Below, piece by piece: positions 1-11,350 of a stretch of 64,000 bases of DNA (the first letter of the stretch is position 1; every line of letters begins with the position of its first letter). Under the pieces are notes generated by a model. That model saw only the letters and a program-made list of their open reading frames with translations, did not search any database and had not been told where the DNA came from. The position numbers and the translations under genes are program-made. The stretch lies in the NCBI GenBank assembly GCA_026214975.1, contig CM047808.1:2842073-2906072 (forward strand), in the 5' to 3' direction. This stretch comes from Gentiana macrophylla. Taxonomy: Eukaryota; Streptophyta; Magnoliopsida; Gentianales; Gentianaceae.

Positions 1-109
1 AATTCAGCTCCCGAATGTCCGAAATTGGATCATGCTTTGGTACCAAAAACGGTAGATTTGGTGTCGTTCCACTAAATACTCTCTTCCCGGAATATAGCTT
101 ATGTTATAC

Positions 110-1004
110 CTTGCCAATGAAGACTTTACCAATATCTTTAGTTTCGGTCACTTCCTCACCATCATGCCCTTTTTTAATCACTTTTGTAGATACATCAACA
201 TACAGTGGGGCTGAATAAGTCAAATTTCTTAACCTTGCTGCCTTCGGGAACAAGGTAGCTGTCTCTCCATCAGACTCTGTCATCATAGGTCTACTCAAGT
301 ATATCTGACCAAAACTGATCTTATATATTGTCTGCAACATTATAAATAAATAAATAAAACCATTAAGCATATATTCCACAAACAATATCCAGCTCAAACT
401 ATTCAAACACCTATAAACCCTAAAACCAAAGGAATCAGATTTAAACCTTCAAGAGCAGGTCAAACAAAAGCTGAAATTCACTAGTGTACTATGGTTTAGC
501 TGAAAGCACTCAAATTTTCAACTAAAAGGTCCGACCTCAGCAAATTAAGCATTCCATGTACAGTATCCAGCCCAAAACCCAAAGCCAGCAAAACCCTAAA
601 ACCCAAAGCCAGCAAAACCCCGAAACCTAAAGCCAGCAAAACCCTAAAACCAAAAGAAATCAATTTTGAACCTTCAAGGGCAGGGCAGGGCAGGTGAAAC
701 AAAAGTTGAAATTCCAATATTGTATTATGTTTTCGCTCAAAGTTTCAACTTAAAATCCAACCTCATAAAAATCGGGCTGCTGCCCTGGGTTGTGCTGGGA
801 CTCAGGTCGAATGTCAATGTCAGCTGACTCGTCAACGATTTCCTGCATAGTATTCTGGATGAATTCGTCAAAAGAATCCAGTTGTTGACGGACCAGACCT
901 TTCTCTTCGAAATATGCACTGATTACAGTCCAGGCATCCTCCTGCGATATCTCCTGCTCCTCGTCGTCTTCAAACTGGTTCACGTATTCATCATCGATCT
1001 CCAT
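110..1004 (-). CDS. NRPB2: DNA-directed RNA polymerase II subunit RPB2, 5' part (exons 1-2)
   Basis: Second-largest catalytic subunit of nuclear RNA polymerase II. Exon 1 runs 1004-762 (81 codons, ATG at 1004) and exon 2 runs 331-110 (74 codons). The exon 1 donor is GAG|gttgga, the exon 2 acceptor is ttgcag|ACA, and the exon 2 donor is AAG|gtataa; both exons end on whole codons. An acidic N-terminus is followed by motifs nearly identical to plant RPB2, such as [16 protein letters not shown] and [12 protein letters not shown] (start of the protrusion domain), then [14 protein letters not shown] and [12 protein letters not shown] text. About 155 of roughly 1,190 residues are present; the rest lies beyond the left edge, and bases 1-109 are intron 2. 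The exons are undamaged. RPB2 rather than the RPA2, RPC2 or NRPD2 paralogues is chosen on these motifs. Confidence 0.96.
570..660 (+). repeat. Short tandem repeat in RPB2 intron 1
   Basis: Three to four copies of a ~24-base unit of the type 'aaagccagcaaaaccc' plus 'taaaaccc' lie head to tail inside intron 1 (332-761). The end of the unit resembles the plant telomere-like ccctaaa motif. No coding role is visible. Confidence 0.75.
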
Positions 1005-1355
1005 CTTTACTGAATTTAGATTGTTTCCGCGATCAATTTAGATGGTGTCGGTGATCAAAACAAGTTCATGCAACGAGATTAGCTGATTCGCCAGAGAAAA
1101 TACAATTGATTGCATTGATAATAATGAAGAATTATCATATTTATAGGCTAATTATGGAGATTTATTTAAGTAAAACTATATGGAAAGTTGTTTTAAAAAA
1201 ATTATTAAAAAAAAACTATATGGAAATTAAATAATATATCATAAGAACTTTATTATAATTTAAATTCGAATAACATTATCTAAATAAACTATTATCTCAA
1301 TCTCCAACAATTTTATCTATGAATTATTATTTATTCAAATAACATTATCTAATAT
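1005..1355. other. RPB2 upstream region, gene-free
   Basis: AT-rich stretch between the RPB2 start codon and the beginning of the LINE. It holds the RPB2 TATA box and leader. The composition changes near 1360, where a GC-rich segment that looks like LINE leader begins. No ORF is supported here. Confidence 0.6.
1138..1145 (-). promoter_or_regulatory. Probable TATA box of RPB2
   Basis: The minus strand reads TATAAATA about 135 bp upstream of the RPB2 start codon. The distance suits a transcription start near 1110 and a 5' leader of about 100 bases. Inferred from position and motif only. Confidence 0.55.
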
Positions 1356-1425
1356 TGCTCTGGCGCCTTAAGCCACCTAACGCCGCCGCTGTCTTCCCAT
1401 CGAATCCAAAGCCCAGATAGAATCC

Positions 1426-2897
1426 ATGAACGTGGATTCCAGTACAGAAGAAGTAGATTTGCAAAAACGAAATGTGAAAAGACCCAAAGAGGGAGATAAC
1501 CAATCATCATCATTTGTTTGGCAACAGTCGAGTGGAGTGGAGATTGTAAAAGGCAGATATACTGATCCAGCGATTTACATAGGTGATGAAGATGACGATT
1601 CCGACTTCTCTGACTTCAAAGATGTCATTGACAATTTCATGGGACCTGAAACAGGTGAGGATGCAATAACCATCCCTATGGAGGAGTGCTTCGATCTATG
1701 GAGGCCATGGCGAAGAGCACTCATTATTAAACTGTTGGGTAAGTCGATTACTTACAATTTCTTATGTAAGAGACTGTCTGAACTTTGGAAACACCGGGGC
1801 CGAATAGAAGTCACTGATCTAGAACATGGATATTTTGTGGTACGATTTACGAACAAAACTGACTATGAAATAGCTCAGGAGGATGGCCCATGGGTTATTA
1901 TGGGACATTATCTATCAGTGAGAAAGTGGAAACCTTTTCTCCAACCGGAACTGGAAAAAGTCACTCAGACTCTAGTTTGGATACGGTTCACCAGCTTGTC
2001 CCTGTAGATTTTTCGTGAACCTCTACTATTGAAATTGGGAAATCTGATAGGTAAAGCAGTAAGGATTGACCCAAATACATCCCAGACTATCAGGGGTCGT
2101 TTTGCTAGAATATGTGTAGAGATGAATTTGGGAAAGTGGCTGAAATCCTCAGTTGTGATTAATGGACGACGATACAAACTGGAGAATGAGGGATTCCAAC
2201 AAATTTGCTATGGATGTGGTAAATTCGGACATAGCAAAGAGGAATGTCTAGACAATACATATACCAGTCAATCTTCCATCAGAAGAAGCCCCAACAGCAG
2301 CCCCAATCCAACAAACACAGAAACAACAGGGACCTACCCCAGATAACCCGTATGGACCCTGGATGATTGCAGCTAGAAGGAGAAAATGGACTTCTAATAA
2401 GAATAAGTCACAGCAGTATCAAAATCGTGGAAGTCCTGAAAGAGCAAATGAGGAGACAATTGAGACGGGCATGACCAGTGGGTCCAGATTTGAGGTTCTA
2501 AATGAGGAGGAAGTAGAGATGACTGAGCCTGTTCCGGATGAGGTTCAAGATCTAAGGGAAAAATTTTGAAATGTAGAACCACATGGTGGACAGACCAAGA
2601 TAAAAGAGGCTCAGAAACAGTCTAATCAACAACAATCAAGCAAGAAGAAAACTGCTTCAGAGGGAAGCCGAAGTGGGGGAAAGCCTAGTAGCAAATCTTC
2701 AAAGCTTGTGGATGGTTCGATCAGATCCATCACGATTCGGGAGGAATAAACACCCGTCTCTACCCCTGCAGCCCCAGTCCAACAACAAAAATGATCCTCT
2801 GCTCCTAGAGCCAGAACGACCAACAAAACAGCAGCTCCTATTGTATCTTTTGACCCCAAAAAACCCCCAGACCCTACAATACCAGCTGGCCAAATAA
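1426..2897 (+). pseudogene. LINE ORF1 (DUF4283 / zinc-knuckle protein), broken
   Basis: RNA-binding chaperone-like protein of plant LINEs. The start at 1426 gives a DUF4283-like fold with the typical 'DLEHGYFVVRF...W.IMGHYLSVRKW' layout. An in-frame TAG at 2005-2007 interrupts it. The same frame continues at 2029 with 'KIGKAV'-type text and a CX2CX4HX4C knuckle (CYGCGKFGHSKEEC, near 2209-2250). After about 2346 the frame changes twice (2363-2569, then 2673-2897) through a low-complexity linker rich in Q, S and R. At least one nonsense and two frameshift lesions make it non-functional. Confidence 0.85.
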
Positions 2898-3082
2898 AAG
2901 TAGTCTTCAAAGCCACCCCAGTTGAACCCGACAAATCAGATGAACAACACATTAAAGTTCACCCTCCAGACATCTCTTTTGGCAACAGAAATCAAGGACA
3001 TAATTTGGAATTCTCAGGACTAATCCATTGTATGATGACAAGGTGGGGACTACCACCCCCCAATCTTTAAATTAATTTTATA

Positions 3083-6000
3083 ATGGTGAAAGTCCTAGCC
3101 TGGAATTGTAGAGGTGCCGCTTCCCAGACATTTCTGCGACATTTGAAGTCTTTAATTCATCAACAACAGCCCGATATTTTATTTTTGATGGAAACTAGAT
3201 GCTCAAGCGAGAGAGCAATAGAAATTCTACATAAAATTCCTTTCACGAATATGTTTGTTGTTGAAGCTAGGGGTTATGCTGGTGGTTTGTGGTGCTTTTG
3301 GAATGCAGACCGGACCCCACTCAACTATATAACATCTACAAATCAGAGCCTGACATTGGCTGTGATGTCAGGACTACATGTTGAATGGATTCTGACTTTG
3401 ATATATGCCTCGCCCATTCCTTCTACAAGGAGTGAATTGTGGGATTATTTGATTAGACTCAAACAATTGATTGGGGAACTTAATCAGGTCATTTATCAGA
3501 GAGACAAACAAGGAGGAAAAGCTGTTGGGGGGTTAAATATGGTCAAGCTGTGGATGATGACCCAACAATGTGAATTACTGGAAGTTCCCTTCCAAGGGCC
3601 TAGATTTACCTATACTGGTGGGACCTATGACAATAAAAAAATGTATCTTAGATTGGATCAGTGCTGGTGCAACCTTGAATGGCAAGAAAAATTCAACCAT
3701 GCCATAGTGAAGCACCGCCCTAGAGCTCATTCTGACCATAATCCTATCTGCCTAGATACGGAGATTCAGATACGTAGAAGAAGGATCCCAGATTCCTTTT
3801 ACTTCCAAAGAGCTTGGCTGGAGCACAGAGAATTTGATGATTATGTCTATCGTACCTGGAAACATGAGGGTGATCTATATGATATTGTGAAACACTTCAC
3901 TTCCAATACTAATGATTGGAATCAGAACGTGTTTGGTAACATCTTTACAAGAAAAAAAGATTGCTTACGCAGACTAGAGGGCATTGAGAGGAGTCGGGAG
4001 AAAGCCCCTTCCCTTTTTCTCTCACAGCTGCACAAGACCGTTAATGCTGATCTAGATGAAATTGTAAGGCAAGAGGAAATATATTGGCATCAGAGATCTC
4101 AACTTCAATGGCTGGCGGAAGGAGAACGGAATACGCATTTTTACCACATGACAACCACTAGACACCAGCAAAAGAGGAGAATTGTTTGTTTGAAAGATGA
4201 GCAAGGAGAGTGGTTCTATGATACTGATAGGAGTGAGCTGACCATAAATTCTTTCTATCAGCATTTATTTACGTCTGAAGATGTTGTTAACTGGCCTGAA
4301 AATGATATCAAGCTCCCTTGCCTCTCAACCCTGGATATTCAATACTTGAGCAGACAATTATCGGAGAAATATGTGGAGGATGCTGTTTTCCATATGGGCA
4401 GCTATAAAGCCCCAGGTCCTGATGGCCTACCAGCAATCTTTTACAAAAAATGATGGCCCACTGTAAGTTCTGCTGTTTTTAATTTTGTGTCCAAAGCCTT
4501 CCAAGAAGGAACTTTTGATACTAGACTAAACTGTACACTTATCTCTCTGATTCCCAAGATGAACCCCCCTGAATATGCTTCCCAATTTAGACCTATTGCC
4601 TTGACTAATGTGTGTGTGAAGATCATCTCTAAGGTGATAGCCAACAGATTGCAGTCGATTATTGGAAATTTGGTTAGTCAAACTCAATCCGCTTTTTTGC
4701 CTGGAAGAGGCAGCACTGGTAATGTCTCGATTGCCCAAGACGTGCTCCACTACTTCAGAACTAAGAAAGGGAGAAGATGCGAGATGATGATCAAAATTGA
4801 CCTAGAAAAAGTTTACGACAGAGTCAACTGGGAATTCCTTGAGCAGGTACTGCTAAGAATTGGTATGCCCCAGATTATTATCAGCTTGATCATGCATTCT
4901 CTAAGAAGTTCACAATTGTCAATGTTGTGGAATGGAAACAGACTGCCTACTATTTTTCCAACTCGGGGACTTAGACAAGGCGACCATCTTGCTCCTTATT
5001 TATTTTATTTGTGCATGGAAGTCCTCAGCCAATACATAGAGAAATATGTGCTAGATGGGGACTAGAAACCTATAAATATTGGAAGGAATTGCCCTCCTCT
5101 GACGCATATGTTTTTTGTTGATGACCTCATCCTTTTTGGGGAGGCCACAGTAGAACAAGCCCCCATTATGAGGGATGTCTTGGACCTGTTCTGTGGTTAT
5201 TCTGGGGAGAAAATCAGCCTGCAAAAATCCAGATTTCATTTGTCTAAGAACTCCTCATACCAGATGAAGATGATCATTGGACAGAGCCTGAACATGCAGC
5301 ATGTGGAAGATATTGGTCAGTATCTCGGGGTGCCTTTGGTTCATACCAGGATGACAAACAGCAGATACAACTTCATCCTTGACAAGATGAAGAAAAACAC
5401 TGGCCAGTTGGAAGGCTAATTGCTTATCTAGAGCTGGCAAAATGATCCTCATTCAATCCTCTCTAGCCACACATCTCTACTATATCATGCAGACCGCAAG
5501 ACTCCCTATGGGGTCCGTGCAAGAGATGGAGAAAATTTGTAGAGCTTTTTTTTGGGGAGAAAACCAAGGTCTGAGAAGAATGCACTACTTATCTTGGGAT
5601 AAAATCTGCCAACCAAAAGAGCAATGTGGGCTTGGCTTTAAGAGACTGCACGAAATGAATGCTTCTCTGCTAGGCAAGCTAGTTTGACAACTCTTGACTG
5701 ATGACAAATCCCTTTGGGTCCAGGTGTTGGGGTTGAAATACGGTAATCCCTTTGAAAAGCCAAAGCCAACTGCCTCCTCAACCTGGAAAGGCCTATGTTG
5801 GGCAGCTGCAACTTTGCAAGATCTTTTTACTGTTAGAGGAGACAACATAATCTGGAAATGTACCAATGAAAACAAATATGATGTCTCTGATGCATATTCC
5901 GCCCTCACTGCCTCGCAGAATGATGCCTCTGAAGTTGAACAAATTTGGAGGAATATTTGGAAGCTAAAAGGACCAGGAAGACTCAGTTTTCTTCTATGGC

Positions 6001-6137
6001 AGATTGCTCATGGCTCATTGCCAACTCTTGATATGCTTTGTAGAAGACATGTTAGCAGCATCAACATTTGTAGCATATGCAATCAAGCCACAGAAACCGA
6101 TCTCCATGCTCTTCGGGACTGTAGATTTGCCAGCCAT
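3083..6137 (+). pseudogene. LINE ORF2 (endonuclease / reverse transcriptase), broken
   Basis: In order: AP-type endonuclease (LAWNCRG near 3095, FLMETR near 3187, SDHNPI near 3733), reverse transcriptase (PGPDGLPAIFYKK near 4411, SQFRPIALTNV near 4577, FLPGRG near 4697, FVDDLILF near 5111), and a zf-RVT region (near 5940-6136). The endonuclease lacks the usual GDFNE-containing stretch; text jumps from LKQLIGELN straight to RDKQGG, suggesting an internal deletion. Stops occur at 4451 (TGA), 5063 (TAG, where tryptophan is usual) and 5686 (TGA, where tryptophan is usual), and there is a frame change near 5420. The polymerase box is FVDD instead of the common FADD. Not functional. Confidence 0.88.
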
Positions 6138-6837
6138 TATATGTTGAAACAAAGCAACAATATAATATAGTTAACTCTCTTCTGAGTTGAGTTCACAGAA
6201 AGAAAAAGGAGGGGAAAACACATATATACCTGTAGAAGCATCCTTTGCTGCAGTACCCTCCCTGTAATGGGCCTTTTTCCATCTAGGTGCCAATTTGACA
6301 CACTCCTTGGCATCGCGCAGAGCATTACGGCCTTGTTTCAACTTTGCCCAACATATATAATAAGCTCCGGTTAGATAATACCAGTGAATCAGGTACATAC
6401 GTTATATATATATGCCTGTACGTACCCGAAACGAAAGCAGTTGAGTGCATGGTGATCCGCCTTTCTAATCATCATATCTGAAAAATTATAAATCAAAATG
6501 TGAGAGAACTTGAAAACTCAATAAGATGCAAAAAATAAAATAATTTCTATATTAAAGAGCAGAATAAATACATAGGGAAAGGGACGTACGGGGGAGTAAA
6601 ACTCACACAGTCGACGACATCGATTAGGGTCTGCCCCAGCTTCAAGCAAGCGTTTAATAATTCTTGTGTCCCCTTTACAGGCAGCTTTTGTCAAAGGGTC
6701 TCCCGGCCGGTGAGCCAAGGCTTGGATCGACTTTAGCTGTGGTATTAATAAGATCATCTTAAACAATGCAATATTATAAGCCTCTTCCAAATAACAATAT
6801 AATATTTTGCATTGAATTATTAAAAAGTAACTCATTT

Positions 6838-6902
6838 ATTATTTTTATCTTAATCTATATAAAAAGTCCAAAAGGACTAATAATACGGGACGGAGGGAGT
6901 AC
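6838..6902. repeat. Single Stowaway-like MITE end
   Basis: The text 'gggacggagggagta' at about 6885-6900 is the inverted terminal repeat typical of Stowaway (Tc1/mariner) MITEs. I could not find the partner end nearby, so only one end or a remnant is claimed. Confidence 0.5.
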
Positions 6903-7320
6903 ATCATTATCATTAAGATGACCGACCCTTTTTGTAAGTTATCCGTATAATGTACGATACTCTTTGTTGTAAGTTATTCTTTCTACCTTAATATAGTTTG
7001 TAATCTATTCTAGAAGTATTTATGGTTTTGCCCGAGTCATTTTAGCTTTCATTTTGCTAAATTAACTCGATACGATGACGTTGAAACTTACATATAATAT
7101 TGAATTTATTTAATATTATACGTGTTGAACATTTTTTTCAGGATAATGACTCGGTATCCGGAACGGGATGTTACAATTGTTGGTTGCGATTAATAAAATC
7201 ATTTTAATAGACCTTAAAAATAAAAAATTTAAAATCTCCGGGCGAATTGAAAAGACAGAAAAAATAGCGGTATACTTACGTACTTTCCTAGAAAATTTTA
7301 AATGTCAACGTATGTCTTTT

Positions 7321-7336
7321 TACAACAAAAAAAAAA

Positions 7337-7367
<31 letters not shown>

Positions 7368-7370
7368 CCA
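7321..7370. repeat. Poly(A) and (CA)n microsatellite
   Basis: About 26 consecutive A residues are followed by a short CA run. It may be the tail of an old retroposon, but nothing before it is recognisable. Confidence 0.8.
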
Positions 7371-7589
7371 AAAGATGGATACATATTTATTTCCTTTCCC
7401 TAGAAATGTAATGTCTCATATCATTAAAAATACTATTACAGTAATATTTATAGTTATACACTATATTTCTACTTTATAATAAATAAACTCAAAATACTCT
7501 ACACAAGCTTCTCTATATATATCCTTACAATATTTAAATATTTATTTTTAACTATAAACAACTTTATCAAAAATTTAGTATAGATTGGG

Positions 7590-7968
7590 TGACTAGGCAG
7601 CCTAAAAGACGTGTGAGGAGTTTTCATTTAGGTCCTCGGAACACAGCTCATAATCAGGTGGTACAACATTTTGGATGATGTGTGAGGAGTTATGATTTAG
7701 GCCCTCAGAACACAGCTCATGATCAGGTGGTACAACATATTGGAGTTTAAGACCGATAATGGTGTTTGGCTTTTATGGAGTTAGAATTCTGTTTGTCTTG
7801 TGGTCGGAAGTTTATTGTTTAAAGGCATCTGTTCCTGTAGCATTGGGGATTTGAGTGCTTTGCTGGGGTTGCGTGTGTTTGACCGGTGTTGTAATTTTCA
7901 GCGTCTTGCTGTTTTTTTATAATAAATCTTATCATTGCTGTTCAAAAAAAAAAAAAAAAAACACTTTT
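7590..7968 (+). mobile_element. LINE-like 3' end with poly(A), holding a ~75-bp duplication
   Basis: The stretch ends in 'ataataaatcttatcattgc', a few bases, then about 18 A residues, which is the usual end of plant LINE 3' untranslated regions. Near its start, a ~75-bp segment beginning 'gtgtgaggagtt' and containing 'cacagctcat' and 'caggtggtacaacat' occurs twice in tandem (about 7610 and 7680). It could be the detached 3' end of the LINE at 1355-6140 or another copy. No coding region is visible. Confidence 0.55.
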
Positions 7969-7969
7969 C

Positions 7970-9540
7970 GATTAACTTTTAAAACTCAAAATATTGAAAA
8001 ATGAATTAAAAAACGTGTAGGGTGAGCTACAATATATCCTTATATAAAGGGTGACACTTCTCATGAACTCTAATTTAGGAAAGGGATAGGGATGCTGATA
8101 AAGTGGGTTACTGATGATTGGGGGTGACCCGAATGTGTCCACATGTCAAGTATATACTGAACAGACCAGCAGAACAGGATAGGGCTATACCCGATCTGGA
8201 AGTCAGTACGACCACATAGACCAGGCGATTAGAAAAGATCCTTGGTCAGGTCCTGGATGTGGGCCAACCTTCAGGAGGTTCCTCAACCAGGACAGTTTAG
8301 ATCAAGATCAGACCAGGGCAGGTCCCTGGTCGGAGGAAGCAGACGAATCAGACCAAGGCAGGTCCTTGGCCAGAAAAAGCAAATCGGAGACATGCACACC
8401 AGGGAGTAAGAGCAGTTATGTGCAAACGTGAGATGTGGGTGGATTACTTAACCACCCATTAACTCCATTATGACAGATAACCGCTTGAACTACGGTTGGA
8501 CTTAGATTCCAAATATATATTTGGATACGTAAGCAGCTTATTTTCCTAAGTTCAGTCCACAACAAAAAACTACTCTACTTTGATCCTAGAACCAAGAGAA
8601 CCGTTTCCAGTATATTTCATCTTGAGTTCGATCAACTGACTCTTTCTATAGTTTTTATGCCAATTGTAGAGTTAAAGGATCGTTTAAGGGAGGTGATGCT
8701 AATGATCTTGTTATAGATATCATTCTTTGGATTTTTTTTTTTACTAACAAATATAATGACAATTTTTTTAATATACATAAAAGTTTTATTTAAAATGTCA
8801 AATATCAATGGTGGTAATAAAACTGTCACGTCCTAAAAGTTCTGGACAGACTAATGACGTTTTAAAATGGAGTACTAATTTAGATTTCAAATCATTTCAC
8901 AGGATTAATATTTAATTGCAAAGACGAGAGATAAGGTAATATATACAGAGGTTTTGTTTTAGCTTGTTAAAACACTATATTTAAATGGAAGGTATGCTTT
9001 TGAAAGTTTCACAATTTGTATTTTTCTTAAGGGTGAAAAGTTTCCCATTAATTTACAAACATATTAATTATTACATCCTTATAAATTACAAGGTATGAAG
9101 TTCCATCAAAGTTGTACAAGCAATCTACCCGATAATGTAGTCAGAATATTCATGAACTAGCTTCAGATCGGAAAGACGTTCCGGCACGATACATCCGGCC
9201 AGAAGTCGATGAATGACTAGCTTCCAACCATCAGAAAGACGTTCCGGCCAGAAATCGATGAATCTTATGAAATTCTGGTGATGGCCATGTCCAAATTAAG
9301 CAGCTTGTAAGTCATGAGCATGCATGTTTTCACAATGAGATCATGAAAAGGCTTCACAACAAAGCTTGTCAAGAGCTAGTACTGGGGATTTTTCCAGGTA
9401 TATTGAATTTATAAATTTTATTTTATGAAACGAGTCGAACCCTTTTTTTTCTTAAATCGAATGAATTGAGCTGCTATCGTAGCAAAAAATCGTTACAAGT
9501 GATGGGCATCAATCGAATGTGTTGCTATAATTAAATCTAA
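7970..9540. other. Gene-free stretch, LTR-like remnant and short repeats
   Basis: No gene is supported. The part at about 8100-8640 has LTR-like features (a TATA-like 'aaatatatatttgg' followed by a leader-like tail) but no partner copy. At about 9150-9290 the motif 'gaaagacgttccgg' with 'gaagtcgatgaat'-type text occurs twice in near tandem. The remainder is AT-rich and unassigned. Confidence 0.4.
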
Positions 9541-9544
9541 GGGG

Positions 9545-10170
9545 TTCCCGAATAAGGTTGTAATTTTACCGTATATTCTTTCATGTTGTAAAAATGTATG
9601 ATTAGCAATAGGATGTATAAAAGCATAGAGCATAGAGCTATGATGAATTTCGAGAAAGAAAGGCCCTCTATTGCAGCGTTTTATGGTCATATATAATATA
9701 ACCTTAGAGATTAAGCTGCTGGCAGAATTTGTTAGCAATGGAGCAAATAACAAGAATGTTGATTTCAAGGACTTGCGCTCACAATGTATTTCGAGTGCAG
9801 ACTTGACGAGAAAAAACCTGTTAATTAAGCCGCCTAAGGATAGATGGTATAGAAGACTAGTCGTCCATAGAATCTATCCTCACGCGGCTTAAGTAACAAG
9901 TTTTTTCCATCAAGTTTGCACTAGAAATACATTGTGAGCAAGTCCTTGAATTCTACGGTCTTGTAATTATTAGATCAGTTGCTAACAAATTTTCCCAGTG
10001 GCCCGATCTCTGAGGTTATATTTGGACCATGAAATGCAGCAATAGAGAGTTTCTTTCTCGAAATTCACCATAGCTCTATATATGCTCTACGCGTATACAC
10101 ATCTCATTGCTATTCATCTGTTGTTACAACATGAAAGATTATACGGTAAAAAGTCACGTTGCTACAAGTG
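9545..10170. repeat. Long inverted repeat (nearly loopless hairpin)
   Basis: Two arms of about 300 bases face each other around the small palindrome 'gactagtc' near 9855-9862. Matching blocks include 'ttcaaggacttg' / 'caagtccttgaa', 'cacaatgtatttc' / 'gaaatacattgtg', 'atttcgagaaagaaa' / 'tttctttctcgaaat', and 'tctttcatgttgt' / 'acaacatgaaaga', in reversed order. Arm identity looks near 80 percent by eye. It lies in the large gap of the ankyrin/TPR gene. A transcript from either strand would fold into long double-stranded RNA. Confidence 0.85.
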
Positions 10171-10178
10171 ATCGTACA

Positions 10179-10355
10179 CAAGGGCGGATCCATGTTAAGA
10201 CTTAGGGGGGCTAAGCCCACCCGAAAAGAAAAATATTACGCTAATAAATGTATGTAGTTTTGTTCGATCCATAAAATATTCTTAATCCAGCCCACCCGAC
10301 GAATTCGATATAGTTTATTAGCCCACCCCAAATGAAAATCCTGGCTCCGCCCTTG
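10179..10355. mobile_element. hAT-type MITE, 177 bp, with 8-bp target duplication
   Basis: Inverted ends caagggcggatcca and (reverse complement of the right end) caagggcggagcca bound the element. The target duplication 'atcgtaca' occurs at 10171-10178 and 10356-10363. It has no coding capacity. The ends resemble those of the 3.2-kb hAT element at 12914-16125, a plausible source family. Confidence 0.85.
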
Positions 10356-11350
10356 ATCGTACAGTTATAAGAAGACAGAGAACCTGCCGAAGAGATATAG
10401 TCCGAATTGCAAAGAGAGTTGAGATCCCAGATGAGGGATGGTGCCCTAGAAAGGCAATGTTGTATTGTTGTTATTTAATCAACGTAATATTTGTATTTTA
10501 AAATATTATATGCAAAAAAAAAAAAAAAGTGCTTATTTGTATGTATAAATTATACAATCTTCTTCTCAAATAAAAGTTTATACATTCTAAAAAAGATGGC
10601 CGGACATATATTAAGCAGACATATTTGGAATCGGAACATAATTAATGCAAGATTAACCGGTGGTATATATATAAGTGAAATGAAGCTCTGGAAGGCACAA
10701 TATAATAATGTAAAGAAGTTGCGACAAATTAAACATGATTGTTAAATTATGCTATACATTTCTAGAAAAAGAAAAAAATTCTAGAAATGTATTCCTAGTG
10801 TAGAAGCTTCTAGTTGTATGTAAGAGTCTAAATAAATATTGCTACACTATAATGGAAGCTACTAGTAGGTTGTAGTAGTGATTGCTAAAAATTAAGAAAT
10901 ATCTAGAAAACTCCATAAGGGTCTTGAGCCATCATATATATGGAGACTATATATATAGCACTACCCCATGTACTTCAACCAAGCAATCAATACAATCAAA
11001 TTCCTTTCTCCAATCTCTCCAACTTATCAATCTTTTTCCATCTCACACTCATCATCCTAGCCTTCTCCATTCAACTCTCTACAAAAATTCTAACAATGAT
11101 GATATCACTATAGCAAATGAAAATGACCGATCGAGAAGCACAGCTGAATAATTGAGCAATGCAATCACATAATTTAGTGAATCAGCTTTCATAATCGAAA
11201 CATATAAGATATAGAAAGGAACTTCAACTAATTGAGTTAAACGGCACTGACAATTCAAACACGACAAAGGGAAATTGAACAAGTGAACTGCATCAATCAC
11301 TAGGATACTTTCTCAAAAGATAACGAAGTCAGAGCTCTCAGTCACGAATT
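10356..11350. other. Gene-free AT-rich stretch
   Basis: Presumed intron or decayed part of the ankyrin/TPR gene. It contains short A runs and an AT-rich region near 10500-10900; no ORF or recognisable element is supported. Confidence 0.4.

Larger units (their letters stand above)
1355..6140 (+). mobile_element. L1-like LINE retrotransposon, decayed
   Basis: Non-LTR retrotransposon on the plus strand with the usual two-ORF order: ORF1 (DUF4283-type nucleic-acid binding plus CCHC knuckle), then ORF2 (AP-type endonuclease, reverse transcriptase, zf-RVT domain). Both ORFs carry stops and frame changes. Recognisable LINE protein ends near 6136, inside the zf-RVT domain. The following sequence belongs to the opposite-strand ankyrin/TPR gene, so the LINE 3' end and poly(A) are missing here. 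The 5' edge is placed only by a composition change; no target duplication was found. Confidence 0.9.

Noticed and set aside
8100..8640. Possible solo LTR
   Set aside because: No TG...CA ends with target duplication could be fixed, so it is left as an LTR-like remnant only.
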